DNA of 64,000 nucleotides from Sphagnum compactum (taxonomy: Eukaryota > Bryophyta > Sphagnopsida > Sphagnales), in assembly GCA_965153455.1 (NCBI GenBank), contig OZ234494.1:4030001-4094000 (forward strand), in the 5' to 3' direction. The notes below the pieces were generated by a model. It saw only the letters and a list, made by a program, of their open reading frames with translations, was not told where the DNA came from and ran no database searches. Position numbers and translations under genes: made by a program. Positions 24,994-37,000 of the stretch are shown piece by piece. How positions within the stretch are numbered: the first letter of the stretch is position 1; each line of letters starts with the position of its first letter.

Positions 24994-27712
24994 ATGGGTT
25001 CGGGAATTGTTTTCTCTTCTCCCTCTTCTTCTTCCAGTTTTGCATTATCGCAGCGGGTTTTCCAACCTTTGGTCAAACCCAGACCTCGAATTCAGCATCG
25101 CCATTCTTTATGTTCAAGTTTCTCGGGTGTGGGTGTTTCAACACCGAGCACATGGAACCAAATCAAGCAATTTTCTCACAAATCGCGAAGCAGCAACAAG
25201 CTTGAAAGAAGAAGACCGGTATCTCATACAGTAGTGGTTGCTGCAGGGGACGTACCTGACTTTCTTCCAGCTACTTGGTCTGTCAAGCTCCCGCCCCTAA
25301 TCCCTTTCTCCGCTCGTACTTCTCTTTGAACGTTCTATGAAAGCTCTGACGATGCTTGAATTGTGCGAGGTTTGTTTCTAATTATGCGGAAGAATACCGA
25401 TGATGATCAAGAATCTGATGACTGAGCGATGGGATCTTGAGTGCAGGACTAAGACGCGCGACGATAAACCCTTTGGACCTAGCTTCGATGTAAGCTTCCC
25501 TAAACCCTAACTTAAAACCCTAACGCTGATCTTCGTACCGGAGTCGTAATTCCCAAAATCCCCAGAGAGAGTGTCTGCTATCTCTGAGTCGGAATATCCA
25601 GCACTTCTTTCTTTCATGATTGATTGCACTCTCCAGATCAAAGAAAGAGATTGTTTGCAACTCTGATTCTGTAAATCTCTTGGAAGAGCTCACTCACGGA
25701 TTTTTCATTGTGTAAGAATTGCTACGGGGCAGAAAGTGCTGAGCTGCTGTGAAATGATATGAATACCTTTAGACCAGCAGGAGCTTTTTTTGCAGTGGTT
25801 TATCTGCAATTTCTTGTTAATCTTCCCAGAATTTCTCGCTTGTTTTCATTTGTGTCCTTTACACGTTTCTTCACCTTTGTACTTCATCAATCTTGCCTCA
25901 AAAAATCACAGAAAATTCTCTGTTGCTAATAGGGTCTCCAAAGGCATCTAGCTAGCTGTGAAACTGGAATTGGAAACTAAGGATTTTCAACTCTTGTAAT
26001 TTGATGTGAAAATGCTTGGATTGAACTTGGCTTTTAGCCTGACATTCTGACCTATATGTGTGCTCCGCATTCATGGTGAAATTTTGACAGGGAATGGGTT
26101 GTAGTTGACAGCTGAGGAGGCTGCTCTTCGGCAACTCAATGCTCTTCATGACAATGACATCCCATATGCAGATCATGGCGTGGAGGTCATGTACAGGGTA
26201 ATTCTTTTTTTATCTCCATTTCTCCTTCACCCACAATGCAACAGAAATTGGGACTTCATCCATGTTCACTGAAAAATTGGGACTGGTCAATTTTTTCCCT
26301 CCTTCCACTAGTTGGGTTTAGACTTTTGTGGTTTTTGAGTGCATAAATTTTAGAAATATCAATTTGTTGTGACCACTGGAGGCTGGAAAAAGCCTATTGT
26401 CCTTTGTGTTTTCTTGGATCATTAGAGGAAGGATGAAATGAAAGCTAAGCAAGAAAAAGGGCTATACTTTTCACAGGCAGATGTTTTAAATTATCCTGGT
26501 GGTTTTGCATTCCCAGTTTGCAGGATTTGATCCATTTAAACGCTCTGAGTATTTTGGTCCCTTCTTTGACTTAGGCCAGGTGAAACTCCACATCTCACTA
26601 CTTTGCTTTGCTTCCTCATCAGAACATCATTCACAAATCAAAGATCCTTGTGGTGCATGCTAGCAGATATTGAATCAATTAACTGTTTCCCATGATTTAC
26701 TCAAAAAAGTTATCAGTGAACTCCATTCGAAGGGTAGAAACACAATGTCATCTCTGGTCCTTGGTGGTAGCATCTGATCACTTAGAGGATGATCAGGGCC
26801 TGTTGATTCAGGGGATTGAACATGAATGTTGTCTTGCCTAGTGCAGTTTCCATGTTTTCAAGTTGAATTCTAATTGCTGTGGAATCACATCATGGGGATG
26901 GCAGTTTGAGAGGTTTCGGCGGATCTTCCATCACTCCACATACCGTGTATTGCTGAGTCATACAGAACGGCATGTTTTGAGCAGCCTTTATGTTAATGAG
27001 GTTTGCATTTCTACATTTGACTCAGCCATTATGACTGTGCCATGTAACAATTCAGTTGCACCCTGGCTGCATATGTAATGGGTAGGAACCATGTTGGTCT
27101 GCTGACTGAGAGTTAGTTACAGGCTTGCCCCTTCCTAAAGCTGGGCACAAGGGAAGGAACAAATAGGGTTTGACAGTATGACAAGTTGTTTTTCATGTTT
27201 CTTTCTCACTCTGTAATCCACTTTGGACCTGGTATGGAAAAGCTGATTTTTTCAGTTGAATGATTTGATAGTGAAATTTGTGTGTGGGGAGGGGAATTAC
27301 AGCATTGTTTTAAACAAAGGGTGTGGATAAGTGGAGCTCGACCTGGTGAAGAGGAAGTCTTTGAGTTTACTCTCATTCAGGTAAAAGTGGTCCTCTACTA
27401 ACCATCCCAGAAGTTTAAGACAAACATGAGAAAAGCTTTAGCTCTTTTGCACACAGAAATCTTGTGTTCAAGTGTTACAAATGTTGAAATTTATATAATG
27501 GAAATTTAAGGGTGAGGAATAAGGGGGTCCCATGATGCTGCAACTCCCTTACAGATTTCCTTCATTGAATGGATCAAAGTCAAATAATCTTTTGTTGCTT
27601 AATGCTTGTTCTTATTCTGCTTCAGAGAGTGGGAGGCAATTGGGATGGCTACTGGCTGACAGACAGTCTCCGCCATGATGGAAATGGAATAACTGGAGGG
27701 ATTGCTTACTAA
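24994..27712 (+). CDS. Predicted plastid protein of unknown function, DUF4864-like
   Basis: Seven exons: 24994-25277, 25447-25489, 26105-26197, 26517-26579, 26905-27000, 27303-27380, 27626-27712; 247 residues, phases consistent. Residues 1 to about 85 are Ser/Arg-rich and poor in acidic residues, like a chloroplast transit peptide. The mature part begins DVPDFLPATW, then EEAALRQLNAL, VEVMYRFAGFDPF, YFGPFFDLGQFERFRRIFHH and ends GGNWDGYWLTDSLRHDG. I recognise this as a protein conserved across green plants and, from memory, related to the bacterial DUF4864 family; no biochemical role is known to me. The pattern of Phe/Tyr and short charged segments resembles a small alpha+beta (NTF2-like) fold, which is inference. 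The short phase-defined exons match the order of homologous segments exactly. A telo-box-like AAACCCTAA lies at the start of intron 2. Confidence 0.85.
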
Positions 27713-30229
27713 CTTCTTTTCTCTGGAACTCTCTGTTCCTTTGAAATCTACTGGAGTTCGTTTTCGAGTCCTTCAATTCAGTGAATGCCTGGGAGCGGAG
27801 GACTTTCTTCTCGCACCAACTTATCGTATTCACAGTTCATATTCCCTCTCTCTCAAAACCAATTGTGTACGAAGAATTGCTTTGAGAACATGGGCCCTCT
27901 CTCACAAATATTGTGCACATAGACCTGATCCATTACAGATTTGTCTCTACTGGATATGGGTTGTATATTTTGATTGACAATGTACAGCAACACATGTTAA
28001 AATGCTCCATTCCTGATAAGTGATTTTTTCCCACCACATCCATGTCTCCAATGTTGTATTTCTCAACATGATAAAAGTGCTACCGACGGCTTTAGTCTCT
28101 ATCTTTGAAAACTTTTCTTTCACAATTCACAACTAATATATCAAAAGATTTTTAACCTTTTGTCCTATATTTAGAAAAGGTGATTTTTTTTTTTTCAAAA
28201 GAATCATATATGGCCTGAAACAACATGCTATGAAGACAATCCAATTATTCCAATTTATGTTAATAAAATGAAACTTTAATAAAAGAAAAACTACAACAAA
28301 TATTTGGTTCAACAAACTTGACCACATATGGTTCAACAATTTGTTAAGAACAATTGAGGAATTGTAGATAAATTGTAAACCAATTCATTATTGCATTCCA
28401 ATTATTGGAATTCACATTAGAGAAACCAAAAAATTCCAAATTTTGTGTCAAAAAATAAACAAATTTTCCACCAATAGACACATTACTCACAAAAAAAAAT
28501 TGTTTCTAAGTAACAAAAATGCATTGATACATTGAGTGCATGGAATTCTAATGAATGGATATGAAATCTTTGGTTTTGTCAAGTTGATGATTCAAACTTA
28601 ACCATAATAGCATCTCTTAACCACAACTAATGTAACTTGTGTTGTTGGCCCAAGTCTGAACTAGGTACACCCAACTAAAATTTCCTTCCAAAACTTTTTT
28701 TTAATTGAATTGAATTGAATTGAATTTTTAATGACAAAAACTATTCAAATTTCAATATTTTCCACACGTTAGGTCTAAAAATTCCAAATCACCTTCATTA
28801 AATCCTATTTGTTGAGGGTTTTTTTAGTAATACAAAGAGCACACCCAAATTTCACTATGATTTTTATTTTTGATTTAAATGTATTTTTAGTAAAAAAAAT
28901 GTTCAATATTCAATAACTTCTTCACTATAGGTAGAAAAATCATGAAACCCAGTTGTTTCACCATTATTCATTGAGGGCTTTCCAAAAGTACTAAAAGTGC
29001 AACAGGAGGCAACATGGTTTGGGACACTCCAACATGACAAACAAACAAACTACGTTCCTTCGTAGATAGATTATGTTTCTTCTTTGTTGCCTTTCTTGTC
29101 ATTATTTACATGCATAGATGAAGTGGTGACTTTGTGTTGTTTGTACAAATTGAATTGTTGCCAATTTTCAATGACATTAACTATTTTGAAAACACATATG
29201 TGAAGTCAAATTTGTCAACATATAAAGTTTAAATTTTATAATTCTTCCCACTCTTTCTCCAACTTGCAAGTTCCAAAAAACCCCATGAAATTCACATATG
29301 AATGCAATTAGTTGTTTCAAAAAAATTAAATGGTTAAACTCCTATAGAATTATCTTGGTGATGGTGAACGATTTGTGGATTGCCAAATTGTGAGAAGTTA
29401 ACATTTTTTTAAAGAATGGTTGAGCTCTCAAAAAAAGAAATATGATTTTCAAAGTTGACATTTTAGGGTTTTTTAATCGTTCAAGAATTATTATTGACAA
29501 ATTTTCTCCCCTTCTGTTTTGTATAGTTGTTGGAGTTCTTAAATGTTATTAAAAAAATGGTTGACTTTTTTAAATATTTCCATTGTTGTTCAAAGTTAAT
29601 GTTACAATATTTTTCCCTTGTGCAACTTTCATTCCTTCACTTTTTGTCGAAAAATCAATTTATTATATTCTAAAGTTAGAACTACAATTATAATGTTCAT
29701 CACTTTTTGGATAGGTTGCTTGAGTCTCGTTCTTTTAGTTGTTTGTTCATTTAGTTCTCAACCCTTAACATCAAATACATTTGGTTAGAATAATTAATAA
29801 AATACAACAATGAAATCAATGGAATCTTTTCATCACTTCAAGGTACCCTAAGGACATCATTCGTCTTCTTAATTACATTCCTTGGTTTTTTTCATGTGTG
29901 ATCAATCATTTGGTGTGGTCAATTAGTATCTAGATTCTAAAGGAATATTAATCGCACAATCTTTGTAGCTCTTGTTAAAAGTTTGTTTATTTTAATCATT
30001 TGATATATATTTTTGTGTTTAACATTGCTTCATATCAATGAATTTTTTTGTGGCAAAAATTTGTTATTTGTTTGAAAAAAAGGTCATGATCAAGATGGTT
30101 GATGGAACTATCTAAAAAAATTTCAAAAAGGTTGCCATGTTTCCATGTAGAAAGTTATGAAATCATCAAGATTTTTGGAGGATTTGGGTAGATTTCTAAC
30201 TTTCTTCTTTTGAAATCGTCATTTTTTTA
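27713..30229. other. AT-rich intergenic, no gene
   Basis: Very AT-rich sequence with stops in all frames. A short (GAATT)n-like run lies at 28703-28722. Nothing coding or structural is supported. Confidence 0.55.
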
Positions 30230-31260
30230 ATAATTACATTTATTCAATATAAATGAAATTTCATTAGTTGGCAATAAAATGTTATCGTTTATTGATCATA
30301 GATTACGAAGGATAATAAAAATTCATAGCCAATTTATGGGTGGTCTTGATATAATAATGAGATGTGATTTTTATCAAACACCTTCAGTTCGAGATTCATG
30401 GATTTTTTCATCGAAAAATATTGGATTTAATATTTTAGCAACAAATTTTTGGCATGAAAATGTAAAATGTTACGAATTGCAAAATTATGAGATAAAATGA
30501 TATTCATTTTATTAACATTTTAAATAGGTTTTGAACTACTTCACCAAAAAATGAAAACATACATTTTATGAACAATTATTGTTTAAGACCACCACTAATG
30601 GATAACACATTACCACATTTATTTTACACAAACCTTAAAATCATTGCTGATAACAAAATTGCATATGACAAAACACTTAATGAAACATTTAAATTTTTCG
30701 CAAAAAATATTTATTCTGAAACATGTCCTTGTTTCAATTGTCAATGTTACCATTTCATATTAGTGGCCTTCATCATGAATTGTTAGTTTTTTTATAAAAA
30801 GTTAATGGAATTGTGTGCTAATAATTATGCAACATTCATGGTCTTGTTAATGGTGCAAATGGCCCCTTTCAAGATTATATAGAAAATAATCCAAAACCAT
30901 TGATTTGGATACATTTTTATAATCCACAAATTGGAATAAATACATGTATCAAAAAAATTCACATTTACAAAAAATTCCCTAGAATTGACAAGAAATGGAC
31001 ACTAATAAGACAAAAATTTGCAAAAATACAAATTGGCAATAATCCTTTTCATATCATCACAAGAATTCAATTTCCCATCCAATTAGTTGCAACACACACA
31101 TTATTTGTCGAGCACAAGGTTTAACTTTTGATCGTTTTACATTTGATCCAAGTGGCATAACAAATCATGGTTTAACATATACTACAATATTTCAAATAGG
31201 TTCTAAAAGACTTTTATATTTATTTTCTCCATTGTTGACAAGAATTTCCAACTAGATATT
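30230..31260 (+). pseudogene. Helitron Pif1/RecD-type helicase remnant
   Basis: The Walker B region reads NEISLVG (from DE-S-VG) near 30252, followed by GGLDIIM-CDFYQ-P-VR at about 30339-30395, the helicase motif III region. FWHENVKCYEL follows (about 30449-30480), then LRPP---TLPHLFY-N at 30585-30640. The second RecA-like part is seen in PKPLIWIHFYNPQIGIN (about 30894-30945), SNP-HIITRIQFPIQL (31040-31085) and, after a frameshift, CRAQGLTFDR-TFDPSGIT-HGLTYT (31107-31185), equivalent to helicase motifs V and VI. Stops and frameshifts between blocks show it is dead. Confidence 0.75.
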
Positions 31261-32060
31261 TTAGTACAAAAAGAAATGCATCATTTAAAAACAACAACAC
31301 AATACGAAATAAAAATTGCCTGTTTAAAATCCTATCATAAAAAAATTATTATCGTATAATCTTAAATACTCATTCTTTAAAATCACATTTTCAAAACATT
31401 CTTAATGATCCAAATTTATTTGCATCACATATTCTTTGTTTAAATGAAACAAAAATACAAAATATTCAAACACGTCAAGAAATTTAAAATGTTATTTTAA
31501 ATAAATGCAAAACTCTTTCATGTTATGACCAACATGGCACAATGATATCATATGATACGAATATATTTTTATCACATACATTTTCAAAAATAAATTTAGG
31601 CACTAAATTTCTCATTTTATTTTTCAATGAAAACACATGACAAACTTTATACATAATTGTAATTTACAAACCACCACAAATGAATGCAATTGTTTTCATT
31701 TCCATTTTAAAAAACATAGTTACAAATGTTCCTACAAATTGTCCAACCATAATAATTGGTGATTTTAACATAAACATGTTGATGAATACAATTGAATCAA
31801 TAACATTACAAAGTTACATGAATGCCCATGATTTCCATATTACATTTATACAAAGCACAACACCTAATAATACACAAATCAACCATATATGAATTAATGC
31901 CTGAACACAACAATGTCATATTGGATCAACACAAGCTTATTGGATAGATCATAACCTTATATACTTTGCATTCAAATTACCTAACCATATTTCTCAATTT
32001 ATTATACCATCCGTTAATGAACAAACTTCAAACAAAAAACAGATTCCAATCCGAATAAAA
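31261..32060 (+). pseudogene. EEP (APE-like) endonuclease remnant following the helicase
   Basis: After the helicase end (NFQLDILVQKEMH at about 31243) the frame continues into an endonuclease/exonuclease/phosphatase domain. Visible landmarks: HILCLNETKI (31418-31455, with the metal-binding Glu), IVIYKPP (31657-31677), CPTIIIGDFNI (about 31743-31772, the catalytic Asp-X-Asn), TQINHI (from QIDHI, 31873-31890) and DHNLIYFAFKLPNH (31947-31988, the terminal His). Several stops interrupt it. Such a C-terminal nuclease is known from Helentron/Helitron2-type elements. It is also the first domain of LINE ORF2, but no reverse transcriptase follows. Confidence 0.65.
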
Positions 32061-32722
32061 TTACAAAAACTTTTAACTTTTTAAACAAAATCTTAATGAC
32101 TTCTACTACTTCAATCATTAAAAAATATATGTGCATATATTGTCATCTAAAACAGTTAAATCATCTTATTTTAGTATTTTTTTTGTTCATTATAACACCA
32201 AATCATCAGAATTGTTTTACATATTACACTTTTTATTATTATATTTCATTTATTTTTCATGGAGATTAAAAAAGCACTATTTTTATTTATTTTTCTTCTC
32301 ATGAAATATTTTCATAAATCACCAATTAATTCAAAAATTCAACATCTTCCATTCAATGATGTCATTAAAAAAATGTAAAATATTTGAATATAATACTAAT
32401 ATTTGAAATAATGCTAATGATCAATCACATAATTTACATTCCCAATTACAAGACTACACCAAAAACCATTCAATGAATGGATGCAAAAATGTAATTATCT
32501 TCAATTACATTAAAAAATCATCAATTTATTTTCCATCCAATACTGAATTGATTGTCATCAAAAGGTTTACAAAAATATCAATTTCTTTTTCCATTATTTT
32601 GATTCTTTCTATTGGTAGGGCCCGCGTGTCACTTGACGCCTTGTTTGCTGAATGGTTGTTTGAGTAGAGGAGACCCACCCATTTTGAAGGAATACAAAGA
32701 GATTGGACTCTCTATTATGTAT

Positions 32723-32868
32723 ACGAGAAGGGCCTGAGTACAGGCCCTTTCATAATTTGAGAGTTGTGCCGGAGGCCGGTAGGCCAAGGGAATAGGTTGA
32801 AAATTATGGACCTAGGGAACAGGTCGAAAATAATGGAAGGGCATGTACTCAGGTCCTTTTCCTATATA
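32723..32868. repeat. Inverted repeat (foldback), ~35-bp arms
   Basis: The left arm GAAGGGCCTGAGTACAGGCCCTTTCATAATTT pairs with the right arm AATAATGGAAGGGCATGTACTCAGGTCCTTTTC, separated by about 65 bp. It could be a small foldback element or the edge of an old insertion. Confidence 0.75.
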
Positions 32869-33401
32869 AAGCAGAGCTGAGATTTTTTCACTTTTTAGAA
32901 ATAGTGACAGGCTGGCAGGTACCTTCCACCTCAGAAGATCTTGCTTGCTGAAAACAAAACAGGCTTCTTCAGGCAGGTAAGGGAGCTGAAAATACAAAGG
33001 AAAAATTCAAGCAGTGCTTCACGTCTTTTAAACACACACCGAGTCATGCCCTAGGAATTGTTTAAATTTTTATTGTGGAAAGAGGGTCAAACTCAAAAAG
33101 ATTCAAGGTTCAAATGAAGTTCCAAAATAGCAATGAATTCACAATTCACAGAAACCACCACCCTGGTGTAGCAGCTCCACTCCTTGTACATACACTACTC
33201 ACTCCCTCAGAAAGTGGGGATCAAAATGAAAATTACTTAAGTACCTATACATGGTTCATTCCATAGTCTCTCTACTTTTACAATCAGAGCCAACAACAAA
33301 AACACCATTGAAAATCAAGGGAAGGATTTTGAGTCTTGAGGTATTTTAGGGTTAGGTTTTTAAGAATGGCAAAAACTTGAGTGTGGAAGGTAGTTGGGTT
33401 T

Positions 33402-33420
33402 GGGGGGGGGGGGGGGGGGG
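33402..33420. repeat. Poly-G tract (G19)
   Basis: Nineteen consecutive G, followed by AGGGTGGG, 43 bp before a GTGGCCTTGCC repeat copy. Length is uncertain for the usual homopolymer reasons. Confidence 0.9.
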
Positions 33421-33462
33421 AGGGTGGGTTCTTTTGGTCTCACTGGAGACGAGGACACAAGA

Positions 33463-33770
33463 TTAAAACAAGGGGTGTGTCACACTGTGGCCTTGCCATT
33501 TACATTAAAAAGCACCTTAAGGCAAAAAGAAGAATTATGAAAACTCAAATATTTGACCATGCAAAAATATAATCTTCAAAAAAATCCTCTGAAAGAAACC
33601 AAAATCCTTCAAGATATTGTAACTCTATAACGAATCTCAAGTTTCAACACAAGCCAAAATTATCACCTTTCAAAAATCCTCATATAAAAATAGGTCTATT
33701 ATTATTACCCAGGGGCCAAAATCTCCTAAGCTACTATACTGTATAACGAATCTAAACACAATATCCCAAA
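33463..33770 (+). mobile_element. GTGGCCTTGCC repeat family, copy 3
   Basis: It begins AAGGGGTGTGTCACACTGTGGCCTTGCC, shares all interior blocks with the other copies, and ends at GAATCTAAACACAATATCC. The terminal GGCAAGGCCAAC is absent, so the right end is truncated by about 20 bp. It ends about 290 bp before the MATE start codon and so lies in that gene's promoter. Confidence 0.85.
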
Positions 33771-34057
33771 AACACAACCCCAGTCGTCTTCTCTTTCGAA
33801 GGAAGTAGGGAGTGTTTTTGATCCGCAGTTTTCATCCGCCCAACCGACTACCAGTGAAGAAGAAGAAGAAGAAGAAGAAGGAAAAGCTCGTCTTCCGAAC
33901 TTCTGCCACAAGGCGCCCACTCTTCTCTCACACGAACTCCATCGCCAACCGCGCACTTGTCCGCCTCACACTTGTGTTCATTCCTTCCTCTCCGCTTGAA
34001 ATCTCTCTCTCTCCACACAGTTGCATAACAGACAGACACAGACAGACAGACACGGAG

Positions 34058-37000
34058 ATGATGGTGCAAGGTTGTGAGGGTAGAAGAGTACTCTGTTGGC
34101 AAATTCTTGGACATTCATGTTATGTCTTGCGGCCTTTGAGACTGAGAGTGGCTATGACAATGCCATCGTCTGCGGCTACTGCTGTGGGGTTACATAGTCT
34201 CATTACTCGCTCCTCCTTGCTCTCCTCATGTACAAATGATACTCGTGGAGCAGCAGCATCAGTAGCAGCAGTGGCGGCAGTTTTTGATTCTTCTTCGCCG
34301 GGTGGCAGTTTCTCCATTGGCTCCCCTCCTTCCTCCTTCTCCTTCTTCACCACATCGTGCAACCGCTCGCTTACAGATGGAGAATTGTTTTGTAGGAATG
34401 CAGGTCTGGTCGACAATTTGTCATCATCTTCCTCTCATGATCAGGTAAGGTTTTTGGCTTTCTCTTTTCAATTGCAGTAGTAGTAAGTCGGACCAGACTT
34501 GCATTCCTCTCCAGGGAAATCTTTTGAGCATGCATGGCACTAGGGGATTTTTTTCAAGTGAATTTGGCTTCTGATCTGAATGAACCTTGCTCATCATGTA
34601 TAGGACGAGGAGGGTTGCAGTTCAAGCTTTCAAACTGCTGCTGCTGAAGCTGCTAGCTTCCAAGGTTTGAATTGGGGATTTCCCACAAGCAATTTGCAAA
34701 GAGATTTTCTTAAAATCTTGTATCTGGAGCTGTGTTATGCTCCTAGGACATTGATAGATTGTCACTGGATTGGAAGTGGTGATAGTCTTTGCATGCAGTT
34801 TTGTATGCTCTCGCTATGTAGCACAGGATTGGTAGGGTTTTCATGACTCTTGCATCCTCTGAGGATGGCATTGTGCCAAGTGGTATGCAAGCAGGCCAGA
34901 AAGCACAGGAGGAGGAGGAGGAGGAGGCTGTATTGAAAAGTGTCATTAATCTTGCATTGCCTGCAGTGGGAGCTGTGTAAGTTTTTTGCCACTTCATCCA
35001 TTAGGTTATCAATTAGAAAGAGAAATGCAGGATGCAGACATCATTATTGCTCCTGTCATCCTCACACTGTCAACAAATGGCTGGCAGGCTGTCAGACCCG
35101 ATAATGAGCTTGATTGATACTGGCTGTGTTGGCCAAGTGGGCTCCATTCAACTTGCTGCACTCGGTCCCAACACTTCTATTTTCAACTTTGTTTTCCAGG
35201 TTGAGTCTGACTACTCGATCAGTTTTCAGCTACGTCAGTTACTTCAATAAGATCTGGAATAATACCCCACACTTGATGTCACTGCTTTGCTGGCATTGCA
35301 TTGGTGGTCAGAGAGACAATGTGTTGCACACCCAAGAAGTAGAGCTGTTCTCAAGTGGTTTGGCAATGACAGTTGAGTCATCTCGTTTTCCCTCAGGATG
35401 GTTACTCATGTGAGCAAAGAAGAAGCATCACTTCTTTCATTTTTGGATTCTGCCACATTGCTTCACTGCATGAGTCTAGTCACACTCTTCAACCTGCAAC
35501 TGTATTGTTGGGTCAATCTTGCAGATAATCTGAAGATTTGCTGATCACCATCTGTGTGAGTAAAAACAAGGGTTTTGATGTGCCAGATCTTTTCATTTCT
35601 GGGAGCAGCCACATGCAACTTGATAGCCACTGTTGGACCTGAGGGACCTGAGGGCTCCACAATTGGAGAGCAGCAAGGCCAGCAGTTACAGGTAACTGAC
35701 ATGCAATTTCCAGTAGTCACTATAAGCAGATTTGGTCATGGGCATGGATTTGCAAATTTTGCTTGACAATGATCTGATTAGCTGGATCATGGTGTAGTTA
35801 ATCAGTGGTTGGACATTGGTTGACAGGCATCACAGCTCCTGAGCTATGCGCTGTTTTTGGCTGTAGTTTTTGGTCTTGCTGTTGTAGTGTTGATGGAGCT
35901 ATTTGCTCCACAATTGCTGGCGCTCATGGGGACTAGAAATGATTATCTGAACCCTGCACTTACTTACCTTCGAATTCGTGCTCTCTCTGGTATATTTCTC
36001 TTGACTCAGCCCTGAATGACATTTTCCTTTGTAAGGACTGTTCTCTGTTGCTGGGTATGTTTTTTTTTCCTCAAAATGCAATGTGTTCTAGCAAGCTTTG
36101 ACTTGTGTTGAACATTGCACAATGCAGCACCAGCAGTGCTGGTCTTGATTGTAGGTCAAGGAGCATGCTTGGGGCAACAAGATGCCCGTACTCCACTTGC
36201 TATCAACTCCATGGCTGCAGCATTCAATCTAGCTGGAGATCTCATCTTCACTCTTTGGCTTGGCTGGTATGAAGTTACTTCAGGATTTTCCCCTTCAGAT
36301 CTTTAAGGTTCCCAATGTGTTTCTAATTTCCTTTGTGAAAGTTCCTGGCTTCCATAAAGCAACAACATTACTTTTAAGGAGCGCAGACAACATGCTGTGT
36401 GGGTTTTCTATAATAACTCCCAACTCATCACCGAGGTATTTTCCTGTCCAAGAGAAGAAATGGTCTACTGATACATTCTGTTATGTGGAACCATTGTTCT
36501 CTCCTGAACTGCTTTTTGACAGCCTGTGTATTTATTTGCCGCATGCATTGATTGTATGCTTCATTTATCTTAAGCATCACACTAGTTGATGTGCAGGGGT
36601 GTTGCAGGAGCGGCATGGGCAACTCTGGGGTCACAATGCGTGGCAGTACTGCTACTAATGCGAGCATTGATGCAGAAGTCAAAGACCTCTAGGACTGTAC
36701 AGGAAAGCCATGACAAGCCACAGCGACCTGCACTTCAAGTTGGATGGTATGGACTTCCTACGCCGGAAGTGCTTGGACCATTTATGAGCTTGGCTAGTCC
36801 ATTGATTATGAGATGTGCTCTTGGCATGGTACGTGGCTTTCAGTTTGCTAACCTATGACAACAGTATGAGGGCTGATGGGTGACCCACTCTAATGTTCAC
36901 TGATTTAGCATTTGCAGTATAATATTTCTGCAGCTTGGAATGACTCTTGTTTGGAAGCTGAAGTTGGCACCTTAACCAGAGTCTGCTTTCAATGACTATG

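Larger units (their letters stand above)
30230..32620 (+). mobile_element. Decayed Helitron-like element: helicase joined to EEP nuclease
   Basis: Reading across frameshifts and stops, conserved segments appear in one orientation and in a fixed order: Pif1-type helicase core, RecD-like C-terminal helicase part, EEP nuclease, then a further AT-rich tail. No Rep/HUH domain was found upstream, so the 5' half is absent or unreadable. Helitron ends (5' TC, 3' hairpin plus CTRR) were not located. See the two pseudogene entries for motifs. Confidence 0.7.
32621..34057. other. Intergenic upstream of the MATE gene
   Basis: It contains a foldback hairpin, a poly-G tract and one GTGGCCTTGCC repeat (all listed). 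A TATATAAA box lies at about 32871 just after the hairpin, with no recognisable gene downstream. A GAA-rich run at 33855-33880 lies in the MATE leader. Confidence 0.5.

Noticed and set aside
31261-32060. LINE retrotransposon
   Set aside because: The EEP domain alone could suggest it, but a helicase precedes it and no reverse transcriptase motif (such as YADD) was found downstream.
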